Below, in pieces: positions 6,136-18,600 of a stretch of DNA of 64,000 bases. The position numbers and the translations under genes were made by a program. A model generated the notes under the pieces. The model was not told the DNA's origin, did not search any database, and worked only from the letters and a program-made list of their open reading frames with translations. Origin of the DNA: Runella sp. SP2 (GTDB lineage Bacteria; Bacteroidota; Bacteroidia; Cytophagales; Spirosomataceae); assembly GCF_003711225.1 (NCBI RefSeq), contig NZ_CP031030.1, positions 4,712,001 to 4,776,000 of the forward strand. The letters are read 5' to 3'. How positions within the stretch are numbered: the stretch's first letter is position 1; each line of letters starts with the position of its first letter.

Positions 6136-8520
6136 CTATAAACTCAGGATTTTGATTTCAGTACGGCGGTTTTGTTGGTGCTCTTCTTCGGTACAACCAA
6201 TGCCGTCTTTGCACTTGTTGACGAGTTTGCTTTCACCGTAACCCGCCGCAATAATCCGCTTTGAATTAACGCCTTGTTTTACAATGTAAGCCACCGCCGA
6301 TTTTGCCCGCTGCGTTGAGAGCGTTTTGTTGTATTTGGCCGAGGCACGGCTGTCGGTATGTGACCCAAACTCAATCTTCATTTTCGGGTATTTTTTCATT
6401 AGGTCAACCAACTTATTAAGCTCTACCGTTGCGTCTGAACGAATATCCCATTTGTTGAGGTCATAGTAGATGTTATCAATTTTGATGACATCACCTTTTT
6501 CAAACATCGTAATGTTGGCCTCGGTCGTTTCGCCACCTTTGACTTTGCTACCCATCGTACCCAAGTTATCTTTCATAGCTTCAATCGAGTAATCACAACC
6601 AATAGGCACCTCAAATTTATAGCTTCCGTTTTCGTCCGTCACCGACTCTTGGGTCGAGCCGTCACATTCGTTGTGGAGCAATACTTTTACGCCAGGAATC
6701 GGTTTACGTTCTTTTTGCGTCGTTACCAACCCACGCAACGTAAAGGTCTTAGGCCCCGTATTTTTAGGCTTTGCTTTGTCGAGCGGGATTTCCAATTTTA
6801 CCAGCTCCGAAATATCCAAGTCTTTGGTGGTAAAATTGCGGGTATTGTTCAAATAGCCTTCACTCGACGCTTTAAACACAAAATCAATGTCGCTATCCAA
6901 GCACAAACGAAGGTTTCCTTCGCTGTCGGTTGTCATGGTTTTTGACTCTGGCGCGCTTTCGTCTTTGCTAATGACTTCTACGTCCACGTTGGCCAAGGCG
7001 TTCTTGGTTTCGGCGTCAAATACGTTTACAATAATATCTTGACAAGGGTCTAGCGGCCCCGAACGCTCAAAACGATACAAATCGTCGTCGGCACCACCGT
7101 TGCGGCGGTTACTGCTGAAAAAGCCACTCTTACGCTCACCGTCAGTAATAAGTCCAAAATCGTCTTTGGTTGAGTTGATAGGCTCACCAAGGTTTTTTGG
7201 TTTTTTGGCCATTACGCCTTCGATAAGTTTGGCATAAAACATGTCCAGTCCACCAAGTCCTGCATGACCATCTGAGGAGAAATACAAGTTTCCTTGCTCA
7301 TCGGCAAACGGGAACATTTCGTTGCCTTTGGTGTTTACGGCTGGGCCTAGATTGACGGGCACCGACCAATTGTTATTTTCGTACTTGCTGACGTAAATAT
7401 CGGTTCCACCAAAACCACCTGGCATATCTGATACAAAATACAACAGCTTATCGTCCTTCGACAAAGCAGGATGCCCTACCGAATATTCGTCGCTGTTGAA
7501 GGGCAGTTCTTTGATTTTTCCCCAGTCGCTGCCTGTTTTATCGGCGATGTACAGTTTCAATTTATTCACACCATCTTTACTCGTTTTGTACTTGCCATCC
7601 AAGTAATTATTCCGAGTAAAGAGCATTTTGCTTCCATCTTTAAAGAAAGCCACGGGACCTTCGTGGTATTTTGAGTTGATGGCTTTCCCCATGTTTTGCG
7701 ATTCAATTTTTGCATTTTGGAGGGGATCAGGTTTTCCATTACTCGTTACTTTGAAATTCCCTGGTGTATTCGAGTCGTTGGCTGTTCTTTCGGTATATTC
7801 ATCCGCACCAAGCAAATACACGCCTTTTCCTTTGGCAGCTCTTGCGGTCGTTTCCGAACCACCCACACGGCTTGTTTTAGCGGAGTTGACCACCGACAAA
7901 TCAGGAATTTCGTACAAATCCAAAAACGCGGTTTGGTTCCAACCGTACGTTCGTTTGATGTTTACACCTTCATTTCTTGAAGACACAAACACCAAGCCTT
8001 TTTTATAATAGGTAGGGCTAAATTCTGCTCTATTGGTATTTATATTATCGAGAGACTCAATCTTATAACTTGTTTTATTCTTTTTAAGCTTATTTACGTC
8101 GCCGTAAAGCTTCGTAAATTCTTTGCCACGGTTGTCGTCTTGTTGTGCTTGGCTGTAGCGCTCATACATGTCTTTTGCCTCATCATATTTGCCATTGCTT
8201 GCCAATGCCTGGGCGTAGTACAAATAGCTACTTGCTTGACTTTTAGGAATACTTTTTGTTTCTCCAAACAAAAGTCGATACACACGTTCGGCGTTTTGGG
8301 TATCTCTAATTTGGTGATAGCTATGCCCTAGTTTGACGAGTGTATTTACTTTGGTAGAGTCTTTTAGGTTGTCTTTTAATGACTGCTCATAAAGCTCGAT
8401 AGCCTTTGAATAGGCCATCATTTCGTATTGGCGATTTGCGTGACTCAACGTCGTCTGGGCCTTCACTTCAACACATGCAAGCGCAACTACCAATAGAGTC
8501 GATAAGATAGACGTCTTCAT
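6136..8520 (-). CDS. PorE-like OmpA-family protein (TPR, PD40, CarboxypepD_reg, OmpA_C)
   Basis: About 794 residues from the ATG at 8520, which begins a signal peptide (KTSILSTLLVVALA...EVKAQ). TPR-like helices follow at about 25-130, then a TolB/PD40 propeller at about 150-450 with repeats such as LSKDDKLLYFVSDMPGG and GNLYFSSDGHAGLGG. Two carboxypeptidase-regulatory-like beta-sandwiches come next at about 480-640, then a C-terminal OmpA peptidoglycan-binding domain (GSHTDSRASAKYN, STQRAKSAVAYIV). This order is that of PorE, a T9SS component thought to link the secretion machine to peptidoglycan. It is the last gene of a three-gene unit with porP and the giant adhesin. Many Bacteroidota have several such paralogues, so it may be a dedicated partner for this adhesin rather than the core PorE. 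Confidence 0.88.
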   Translation of the reverse strand: MKTSILSTLLVVALACVEVKAQTTLSHANRQYEMMAYSKAIELYEQSLKDNLKDSTKVNTLVKLGHSYHQIRDTQNAERVYRLLFGETKSIPKSQASSYLYYAQALASNGKYDEAKDMYERYSQAQQDDNRGKEFTKLYGDVNKLKKNKTSYKIESLDNINTNRAEFSPTYYKKGLVFVSSRNEGVNIKRTYGWNQTAFLDLYEIPDLSVVNSAKTSRVGGSETTARAAKGKGVYLLGADEYTERTANDSNTPGNFKVTSNGKPDPLQNAKIESQNMGKAINSKYHEGPVAFFKDGSKMLFTRNNYLDGKYKTSKDGVNKLKLYIADKTGSDWGKIKELPFNSDEYSVGHPALSKDDKLLYFVSDMPGGFGGTDIYVSKYENNNWSVPVNLGPAVNTKGNEMFPFADEQGNLYFSSDGHAGLGGLDMFYAKLIEGVMAKKPKNLGEPINSTKDDFGLITDGERKSGFFSSNRRNGGADDDLYRFERSGPLDPCQDIIVNVFDAETKNALANVDVEVISKDESAPESKTMTTDSEGNLRLCLDSDIDFVFKASSEGYLNNTRNFTTKDLDISELVKLEIPLDKAKPKNTGPKTFTLRGLVTTQKERKPIPGVKVLLHNECDGSTQESVTDENGSYKFEVPIGCDYSIEAMKDNLGTMGSKVKGGETTEANITMFEKGDVIKIDNIYYDLNKWDIRSDATVELNKLVDLMKKYPKMKIEFGSHTDSRASAKYNKTLSTQRAKSAVAYIVKQGVNSKRIIAAGYGESKLVNKCKDGIGCTEEEHQQNRRTEIKILSL

Positions 8521-8622
8521 AATTCCAAAATTTGGGTAAAGAAAAAGGTATATTCCCCTGTTGGCGTTGCAATACCCCTTCATGAAGAATATACCCTTAA
8601 CTAGATTCTAACTAATAAACCC

Positions 8623-9627
8623 TTAGAAATAACGTGGAGTAAGAATCTTACTCTTGCTGAATCCGAATTCGTAACGCAGCATGATTTCGTGGGTTGGGAT
8701 GTTCAAAAACTTACGACTTTGATTGAGGTTGTTACGAGTCCAGTCGTACGAGTATCCCAATCGGAATTGATCAGAAAGCTGAAGCTCAATCATTCCTACG
8801 AGTGCGTCGCCTTTCATGATGCTACCATCAGGAAGTTGCTGAATTTTGCCCGCATAAGTTGAAAAGCGATTGTGACGATACGACACCCCAAAAGCGATAC
8901 GATCGTTGAACCACAAGTTCATGTTTCCATCCAACGATAGGCCCGCGCCATTTACGTAGCGAACCATCATTGAGGGTTTGAGTTTAACCGAGTTACGGCC
9001 TACGACAAACCCACCCATTGCGTACAAGTGACGACGTACTTTCGCACGTTGGTCGTTGTCATAATCATTCAAATTGTTCTCAATCAAATAAGGTACTGAC
9101 ACCCCGAGGTATGAGCGGTCGTTGCTCAGGTAAATACCCGTACCGAAGTTTGGCAGAATTTTCGAGATGTTACTAGCAAAAGCAGGATCGGATAAGTTAT
9201 TTCCTAAATCTGCCTTGGCCAAATCCCAGCGAAAATTCATGGCCCCACCCTGCAAACCTAGTGCCAAAGTTGTACGTTCGCCAACTTTAATTCGGAAAGC
9301 ATAAGAAAGCATCGCACCTGTCCAGTTTTCGAGACCAATTTGGTCGTTGAACAACTGCAAGCCCAACCCTACTCTTTCGCGGTTTACGGGCATATCAATA
9401 CTGAAAGTTGCGGTTTGGGGTGCTCCTGTCATTCCGCCCCATTGGTTACGGTATAGTGCAGTTGCACTTAGCACGTCACGACTCCCAGCATACGCGGGGT
9501 TCAAGGCCATCATGTTAAACATGTACTGCGAGAACAACTTGTCCTGCTGGGCCCAGGTTTTACTGCTGCTAATCAGAGCGATTAGCAGCAGTAAGAACGC
9601 ATACTTTTGTTTGATGAGGTTGATCAT
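8623..9627 (-). CDS. PorP/SprF-family type IX secretion membrane protein
   Basis: 334 residues with a signal peptide ending TWAQ at about residue 26, directly followed by the family hallmark QQDKLFSQYMFNMMALNPAYAGSR. The remainder is an outer-membrane beta-barrel of the PorP/SprF type, ending in alternating hydrophobic strands and a C-terminal aromatic (RYF). SprF-like proteins are needed for secretion and surface attachment of the neighbouring large adhesin with a type B C-terminal domain. The gene starts 5 bp after the adhesin stop codon and is 102 bp upstream of the PorE-like gene, so the three form an operon. Confidence 0.92.
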   Translation of the reverse strand: MINLIKQKYAFLLLLIALISSSKTWAQQDKLFSQYMFNMMALNPAYAGSRDVLSATALYRNQWGGMTGAPQTATFSIDMPVNRERVGLGLQLFNDQIGLENWTGAMLSYAFRIKVGERTTLALGLQGGAMNFRWDLAKADLGNNLSDPAFASNISKILPNFGTGIYLSNDRSYLGVSVPYLIENNLNDYDNDQRAKVRRHLYAMGGFVVGRNSVKLKPSMMVRYVNGAGLSLDGNMNLWFNDRIAFGVSYRHNRFSTYAGKIQQLPDGSIMKGDALVGMIELQLSDQFRLGYSYDWTRNNLNQSRKFLNIPTHEIMLRYEFGFSKSKILTPRYF

Positions 9628-9632
9628 CGTTA

Positions 9633-12600
9633 TTAGCGGTTAATGGTCATAAATCGACTTGACTTCTTAATCTCGCCGCCGTTTTGGTCAATCAGAACTA
9701 CGTTGTAGAAGTAAGTTCCAGCAGGGATGCTCTGATTACTTGTTCCAATACCTACGTTTGATGTACCTTCCCAATCGTTGTTATAATCGTTGTTACGATA
9801 CACCAAATTCATCCAGCGGTTATAGATTTCTAATACAATCTTCGTGCCAGATGGGTGACGAATGACAAATTTATCATTGATACCGTCGCCGTTTGGTGAG
9901 AAACCTTCTGGGATAAACATACCGCCATCCGAAGGAATCACAATTGGAGTAAACTCAGACTCTGCTGCCCCTGTTGGGTCGTTGTCGTTGTTCAAATCTG
10001 GGTTCAGACCGTTTGTTGACAAGTCTGTTACCGTAGTTTGACCAGCGAGGGCCGTTCCAAGAGCACGGTTTTGGTAAGGAGTCAAACGTCCATCCGTTGT
10101 CACATTGATTGTGAAGAACAACGAGTCAGTACGTCCACCTGCCAAACGGCTTTGTTCTGCAATCAAGAGATTAACATCACGAAGACCATCAAAGTCAGGG
10201 TTGATACGTAGTGTGCTTGAATCATTTGCCGTTGGTGTACCAACCAATTGATAGCTTGCGCCAGTCAATGAGCCATATACTTTCGACAATGAGTCAGATA
10301 CCTGAACGTTCGTCAATGTACCCGTTCCGTAGTTTTTAAGGATGATACGGTACGTGATGTTCAAGCTACCGTCGCCTTTGCGCAAGGTATCTTTGATAGA
10401 CATCGCAAGACCGAGCAATCCTTTACCTGGAGTCGAGTTAAGCGATACTGGTGTCGATTCGCTGTTATTACGTGGATCAAGGTCATTGTCAGGGTCAGCA
10501 TTTGAACCTACCGTTGACGTATCCGCCGTTGCAACCCCTGCTTGGGTGAGTGCCGAACCGATCGCAATGTTATTGAACGTTGTTACCGAATCAGGGTTGA
10601 ACAACGATACAATTACTGCAAGGTTGATTTTGCGAGACGCACCTTTTGGCAATGAGCTCAACGAATCTACCAACATGTTTGTAAGAAGCCCTTGACCTGT
10701 GTAGTTAGATTCTACTACGAATCCTTCGTCTGCAGTCACAAGTGGCTTACCAATAATCGCCGCTTTGTTTCCAAATGTAAGACCTAAGTCGTCTTTTACT
10801 TGAACCTTTGCAAGGTCATTTGTACCCAAGTTCGTCACAGTAATTGTGTATGGAATTTTGAAAGTTCCATTTTCGAGCAATACTGGTGAACCTGCTGACT
10901 TAGACAAACCAATCAAAGTACTTGGCAAATCGAAACGTACTGCTGTAGAAGTGCTTGATGGGGCATCCACCACTGTACCTTTGTTTGACACATCAGATAC
11001 TGGTGTTCCGCTTCCATCGCCACTTGCTACTACATTACCAGCAAACGGTCCGTAGTTGCCATTAGGCTTGATATTTACAACTACTGTTATTACGTCCTCA
11101 GCACCTACTGCAAGTGCACTTCCAGTGCCTAAGATGTTCTTATCAGTCGTTCCGTTGTAGTTGGTATTTGGAACCAATGTGCTTCCACTAGCTACTGCTG
11201 GTGCACCTACTACTGTATAAGTAGCTGGTGAAACAATTTGGCTAGTTAAGCTATCCGCAATTGCTACATTCGTAAGTGGCACATTTCCTACGTTTTTAAC
11301 CGTAATCTTGTACGTTACGTCATAGCTTTCATCACTTCCTTCGCCTTTCTTCGTGATTTTATCAACCGCAAGCGCAACACCGATAGCTGGGCTAACTGTA
11401 CCATCGCTTACTACGATACTTACTGAAGATTGGTTGTTTGAAGTAGCTGGGTCAACTTGGTCAGCATACGTAATCAAGGCTTTGTTTGTCACTTGGTTAC
11501 CTGCTTTGATTGCTTTCGCTACGACAGTCAATGTAGCCGAATCTCCCGATGCCAACGTTGCAATGCGTGTTGTAAGTGTACCGTTTGATGCTGTCATTCC
11601 TGAAGTAGAAACCACTTCGAGTTCAGCTGGCATCACGTCACGTACATCCACGTTAGTTGCCGTATGAGGGCCACCGTTTTTCACTACAATTTTATACGTT
11701 ACTTGCTCACCTAAGCTTACCACCGACTTGTTAGCCGTTTTTGCAATGCTTACGTCTGAACGAAGTGTGTCAGTAGCACAGTCAAAGATTTTCACTTCAA
11801 CTGCGGCTGGTGCACTGTAGCATCCATCTTTCTTGTAGTAGATATAGTAAGTTCCAGCTCCAACTGCTTCTGGTGTTCCGACCAAGCAAGTGCAAAGGCG
11901 TTCAGCTGCCGAACGGAATTCCGTGGTGTAGTTTGAACCACCTTCGATCGCTTTTGTCAAATCCACGGTAGTACTTGGGCAAGTATTACGCATGTTTTTC
12001 ACGATTGGCGTTGGTACCGACTTCACTACTACAGTAATGTAAGCGGAGTTCACTGAGCAACAACGTTTAGCGTCCACCAAGGCGTAAGAGTAAGTACCTG
12101 GCTCAGTTACATTCCACTGTCTGATACCATCAGAAGCAGGGAACAACACTTTACCATCCTTAAACCATTTCACTTGGTAGCCTTCTTCGCTTGCTTTCAA
12201 TTTCACGGTGTCGCCTTGGCAGATAGTAATTGTTTGTGGCAATGTATCTGCTTTAAGCGTACCGTTTACGATGATTTGAGGTCTGAATTTGATACCTTCA
12301 AACACCAACTTCAAGTCATCTTTTCCTGCAACACACTTACCATCACCATCAGGATCGTTGGTGGTAAGGGTGAGTATTACGTCACCCTTAATCAAGTCTT
12401 CCAACGATGGATAATAAGTTGCATCAAGTGCAAGAGCGTTGCTGAAACGACCCGTACCGTTTGTTGTCCAAACCGCACTTGTCGCTACCCCACCAATCTT
12501 ACCATTGAGTTTGTATTCAAGAGCCGCGCAGATTGAAGCATCTGCACCTGCATCCGCCGTAGCTGGATTAGTTTCGCATGGCGTTGTTTCGCAAGATGAA

Positions 12601-15600
12601 ATCTGTACGTAAATCGCCACACCGTCGCTATAGCAGCCTGTTGTCGAGCGGAAGAATGCGTAGTAAGTACCTGCTACACCTACTGCCGATGGGGTTTCTA
12701 CCAACGGTGAGCTTGGTGTATTTCCTTTACGGAATTCAAGTACTAGACCCGAACCTGCCGTGTAGTTCTTAACAGCCGTTGCCAAATCAACCGTCTTCAC
12801 TGGGCAAACATTCGCGATGTTTACGACCACTGGAGTTGTTACTTTCGGCGCTACTGAGACGTTCACTGGGTTCGATGCTACACTCTTACAAGCTTCATTG
12901 TTGCAGCAGTATGCTACATAAATGGTGCTTGCCGCTGGAACAATCGTGATTGAACTTCCAATTTGGCCATTTGACCATTGGATGTATCCATTACACTGGC
13001 TCGTTGTTGAGAGCGTTACTGACTCACCGAAGCACAAGCTTGTTTTCGATGCTGTAATCACTGGAGCTTCTGGTTTGCCAACCGTAATTGTGATTGGCGT
13101 AGAAGCCGAGCTAGTACAGTTACCTACTTTGCATGTGGCAGTGTAAGTAGTAGTTGTTTCTGGCGTTACGGTAATTTCGCTACCTGTAGCTCCATTTGAC
13201 CATACTACTGTTCCTTCGCAGCCTGACGCTTTCAAGCTTACTGATTCGCCTTTGCAAATCAATGTATTCGATACCAAGATTGTTGGTGCATATACTTTTG
13301 TAACGACCACAGTCAAGGTATTCGATGCTTCGCTTGTGCAATCACCTTTCTGACATACTGCTGTGTATGTAGTTGTACCTACTGGATTAACAGTGATGCT
13401 GCTTCCTGTTGCACCATTTGACCAGTTGATTGTACCACCTTCACAACCAGTTGCAGTAAGCGATACTGGTGTACCTTCACAAATAACCGCCGCATTTGCA
13501 GCAATCACTGGTGCTGTGCAAGTCTTCACAGTTACTGTTACAGGAACTGATGCCGAGCTTACGCATACGCCAACTTTACATACTGCTGTGTAAGAAGTTG
13601 TTGAAGTTGGTGTTACAACAATGCTTGCTCCCGTCTGACCATTCGACCAAGTGATTTCGCCTTCGCAACCTGTTGCAGTCAACACTGAAGACTCACCTAG
13701 CTTGATGCTTGATGGTGCTGCTGTTACGGTTGGAGGTGTTACTGGAATCACCTTGATGGTGTAATCAGCCGATACTGGGCTTGAACACTCACCTACTTTA
13801 CAGATGGCAGTGTAAGTAGTAGTTACAGCAGGTGTAGCTACGATAGCTGGTCCTGTTTGACCTGTTGACCACTGAACTATACCTGCGCAGTTTTTCACTT
13901 CTAGCGTTACGCTTTCACCTGGGCAGAGTTTGTCAGTGCTACAAATTACCACTGGTTTCTCTGGCGCAGGTACTACTGTTACAGTAGCCGTAGCTGGAGC
14001 GCTTTCACACTTACCTACTTTACAGATTGCTGTGTAAGTAGTTGTCGTTGTTACTACTGGTTCAATGCTAGCGCCAGTAGCTCCTGTGCTCCAAGTGATT
14101 GTTCCACCGCTACATCCTGCTGCTGTCAACGTCACTTTTGTACCCGCACATACTGTTGATGATGGGCTTACAGTGATTGTTGGCGCAGTTGCGTTTTGAC
14201 CTACTGTTACTGTTACGCTTGCTGGTGCGCTGTCGCACTTACCATTTACGCGGCAAGAAACTGTGTAAGTCGTTGTCGTTGCTGGAGATACTGTAATACT
14301 TGCTACACCCGTTGCTCCTGTGCTCCACACATACGTGCCTGAGCATCCTGAAGCTGTGAGTACTGAGCTTTCACCTGCGCAGATGCTTGTGTTAGAAGCA
14401 ACTACGGTTGGTGCTGCACCGGCTGTTGTTACAGTTACCTTCACTTTATTTGATTTAGCACTTTCGCAAGTACCTACTTTACATACCGCTGTGTACTCAG
14501 TTGTAGAGGCAGGGCTTACTACGATTGAGCTTCCAGTCATACCGTTTGACCAAACGATTGTACCTTCACAAGTGCTGCTTGTTGTAAGCGTTGTGCTCTG
14601 ACCTGCGCAAATCAACGTTGGTTCCGCTGCAATTGTTGGTGCAGTTGGGTTACCCACGGTGATTGTCACTGGAGCAGATGGAGCGCTTACGCACTTACCA
14701 ATTGTACAAGTGGCAGTATAAGTAGTTGTAGAAGCTGGTGTCACCACGATGCTTGCACCTGATGCGCCATTTGACCACAATACAGTACCTGTACAACCTG
14801 CTGCTGTCAAGGTTACGCTTGAGCCGTTGCAAACTGTAGGTGCACTAGCCGTCACTGTTGGTGCCGAAATTGGCGTTACAGTAATCACGTAGTCTTTCGA
14901 GCGTGACTTACATCCACCATTGTTACAAACTGCCCAGTAAGCGGTTGTTGTAGATGGTGTTACTACAATCGCTGGACCAGTTTCGCCAGTTGACCATTCT
15001 ACAACTCCCGTGCAGTTTTTCACTTCGAGTGTTACGCTTTCGCCTGGACAAACTTTGTCTGTGCTACAAATAACCTCTGGTGTTGGACCGCCTGGTGTTA
15101 CAGTAATTGTTACACTTGCTTTTGGACTTTCACACTTACCGATTTTGCAATAAGCAGTGTAAGTTGTCGTCGTGCCTGGTGTTACTGTGATTTGAGCGCC
15201 TGTTGCACCTGTGTTCCAGTAAAGTGTACCTGCACAATTAGCAGCTGTCAATACAACTGAGCTTCCAGCACAGATAGTCGTTGAAGGACTAGCTGTGATT
15301 GTTGGCGTCGTTGGTGTATTTACATAAATCGTGATTACGTTTGATGGCACGCTTTCGCAACCATTTTTCTTACATGTTGCCGTGTAAGTAGTAGTAGTTA
15401 CTGGACTAACAGTGATGCTAGAACCTGTTGCGCCATTTGACCACATAATTGTTCCACCTGCACAACCTACTGCATGAATTTCTGTAGCTTCACCTGGACA
15501 GATATTCGTAGTAGCACATGCCAAGATTGGTGGTTCTGGTTTCACGCAATCCACTCTAATCGTTACACTTGACGTGTCATTAGACGTCTTGCTTGGATCG

Positions 15601-18600
15601 TTGTCTGGGCTCTTCACAATCGCCGTGTTAGTAATTGTACCAACCGCGTTGATTGTTGCACGGATTTTCAACGTACGGTTTGCACCATTTGCCAAGTTTC
15701 CGATTGTCCAAACACCAGAAGCAGCATTGTACTCAGCAGCTGGATCTGCACTTACAAACGTCAATGACGCTGGTAATACATCGCTTACTGTTACACTTGT
15801 AGCATTTACTGGACCGTTGTTAGAAGCAACCACGTTGTACGTAATTGTTTGACCAACTGTGTAAGGACCTGCTTCTACTACTGATTTTGCCGCTGCTAAG
15901 TCAGTGAATTTAATACAAGGCTTGATAGTAAGTTTCAACAATGCACCATTGCTGTACTCACCGCATTGAGCTACTTCAAACAAGAAGTACTCGCCTGATG
16001 TACATACTTTCGTTGGATCAGCTACTTGTGTACCAGGTTTGTGGTCAAAAGTAGTGTACCACTCGAAACGTCCACCTTCGGTACGAATTTCACTGTGGAT
16101 GAAGCTAGTCAAGTCAACACACTCGTTAGGACATGTATTTTCGCCCATGCCACCACAAGTTGGTGTTGGAGGAATTGCACATGGCACCTTCACGGTGATA
16201 ACCTCATCATCTTCATCGTCTTCTTTCGGTGTACCTGTACCGTTGCCTGGAGTTGAGTCAGGATCAGGTTGGTCAGACTTGCTTACTTGAGCAAAGTTCT
16301 TGATGGTTCCTGAACCAGTTACTTTTACTACAAACGAAAGCGAAACAGTTGCACCAGAATCAATTTGAGCAATTTTTCCAGTCAATACTGAACCTGTCAA
16401 TGTAAATGCAGCATCACCTGATACGTACTGCAATCCAGATTTCAATGTATCTGTTACTTCTACATTGGTAGCTTTTGACGGCCCACTGTTAGTTACTTTA
16501 ATAGTATAAGTAACGTTATCGTTCTGATTTGGCGTTTTGTTACTAACTGTTTTAGCCAAACTCAAATCAGCTGGACATCTCTTAATGGTTACCTCAGCCA
16601 ACGCACCATTGCTATATACACCACAAGCAGCTACTTCAAACAAATAGTATTTACCAGAAGCACATACTTTTGTTGGATCAGCAACCAATGGGTCAGTTGG
16701 GCGTGGGCCTGTGCGCCACTCAAACTTACCACCAGGCGTACGAATATCGCTCGAAATGTGTGCCATTAAGTTCACACAAACCTCTGGGCAGTCATTCGTA
16801 ATTGTACCTGTACAAGTTGGAGTTGGAGGAATTGGACAAGGTGCCAAGAATACTGGCTCGTCGTCATCATCGTCTTCACCACGGGTGAAGCCGTTGCCTG
16901 GCGTCGAATCCTTATCTTTCACAGTGTTGCCATTTCTATCCTTCGCATCTTTAATCTGTGCGTAGTTCGTTAGGCTTGTTCCTGTGAAGTTTGCATTTAC
17001 GCGTACCGTGATGTCAACCGAAGTAGTTGCACCTGGTGCCAAAGGCCCTGCAATCGCCGTGTTCAACGTCGCAATCTGACCTGCTGCTGTCCAATCTGCA
17101 TCTGCCAACGTCATGCCTACTGGCAATGAATCTGACAATACGATATTCGTCGCTGTCATCGAACCTTCGTTCTTCACTGTCAAGGTAAACGTTACCAAAT
17201 CCCCTGGAGCTACATTCGGGCTTTGACCTGATGCCAATGACTTAGCCAATGCTAGGTCGAACGTTGTTAAACCTGCATCTACTGTCAAATCACTACGTTT
17301 TTCAGGTGTCAATACAATTGGACCTGTTACGCCTGTGATTGGATCTGCATCACTATCTGTTACATCTGAACCAGTGTTTGGACGCAAGCTCAACTGACAT
17401 GTGTCTGGCAAGCTCTTCGTGTCAAACTGTACATAGTATGTTCCTACTGGCAAGTTGCTGAATAAGTACTGACCATTCACACCTGTCAACACTGAATCTC
17501 TCTTCGATACTGGGCCGTTCGCATTGCCTGTCCACAAAATCACCTTCACGTTTTGCACGCCTGGCTCTCCTGCATCCTGCTGACCATTGTCATTGCGATC
17601 TTTCCATACAAAGTCTCCAATGCTTCCAAGTGGTGTCACTTGAATTGGCTCGTCGTCATCATCATCTTCACCACGGGTGAAGCCGTTGCCTGGCGTCGAA
17701 TCCTTATCTTTCACAGTGTTGCCATTTCTATCCTTCGCGTCTTTAATCTGTGCGTAGTTCGTTAGGCTTGTTCCTGTGAAGTTTGCATTTACGCGTACCG
17801 TAATGTCAACCGAAGTAGTTGCACCTGGTGCCAAAGGTCCTGCAATCGCCGTGTTCAACGTCGCAATCTGACCTGCTGCTGTCCAATCTGCATCTGCCAA
17901 CGTCATGCCTACTGGCAATGAATCTGACAATACGATATTCGTCGCTGTCATCGAACCTTCGTTCTTCACTGTCAAAGTAAACGTTACCAAATCCCCTGGC
18001 GTTACATTTGAACTCTGACCCGATGCCAATGACTTCGTCAACGCTAGGTCGAAGTTGGTCAAACCTGCATCTACTGTCAAATCACTACGTTTTTCAGGTG
18101 TCAATACAATTGGACCTGTTACGCCTGTGATTGGATCTGCATCACTATCTGTTACATCTGAACCAGTGTTTGGACGCAAGCTCAACTGACATGTGTCTGG
18201 CAAGCTCTTCGTGTCAAACTGTACATAGTATGTTCCTACTGGCAAGTTGCTGAACAAGTACTGACCATTCACACCTGTCAACACTGAATCTCTCTTCGAT
18301 ACTGGGCCGTTCGCATTGCCTGTCCACAAAATCACCTTCACGTTTTGCACGCCTGGCTCTCCTGCATCCTGCTGACCATTGTCATTGCGATCTTTCCATA
18401 CAAAGTCTCCAATGCTTCCTAGTGGTGTCACTTGAATTGGCTCGTCGTCATCATCGTCTTCACCACGGGTGAAGCCGTTGCCTGGCGTCGAATCCTTATC
18501 TTTCACAGTGTTGCCATTCTTATCTTTCGCATCTTTAATCTGTGCGTAGTTCGTTAGGCTTGTACCTGTGAAGTTTGCATTTACACGTACCGTGATGTCA

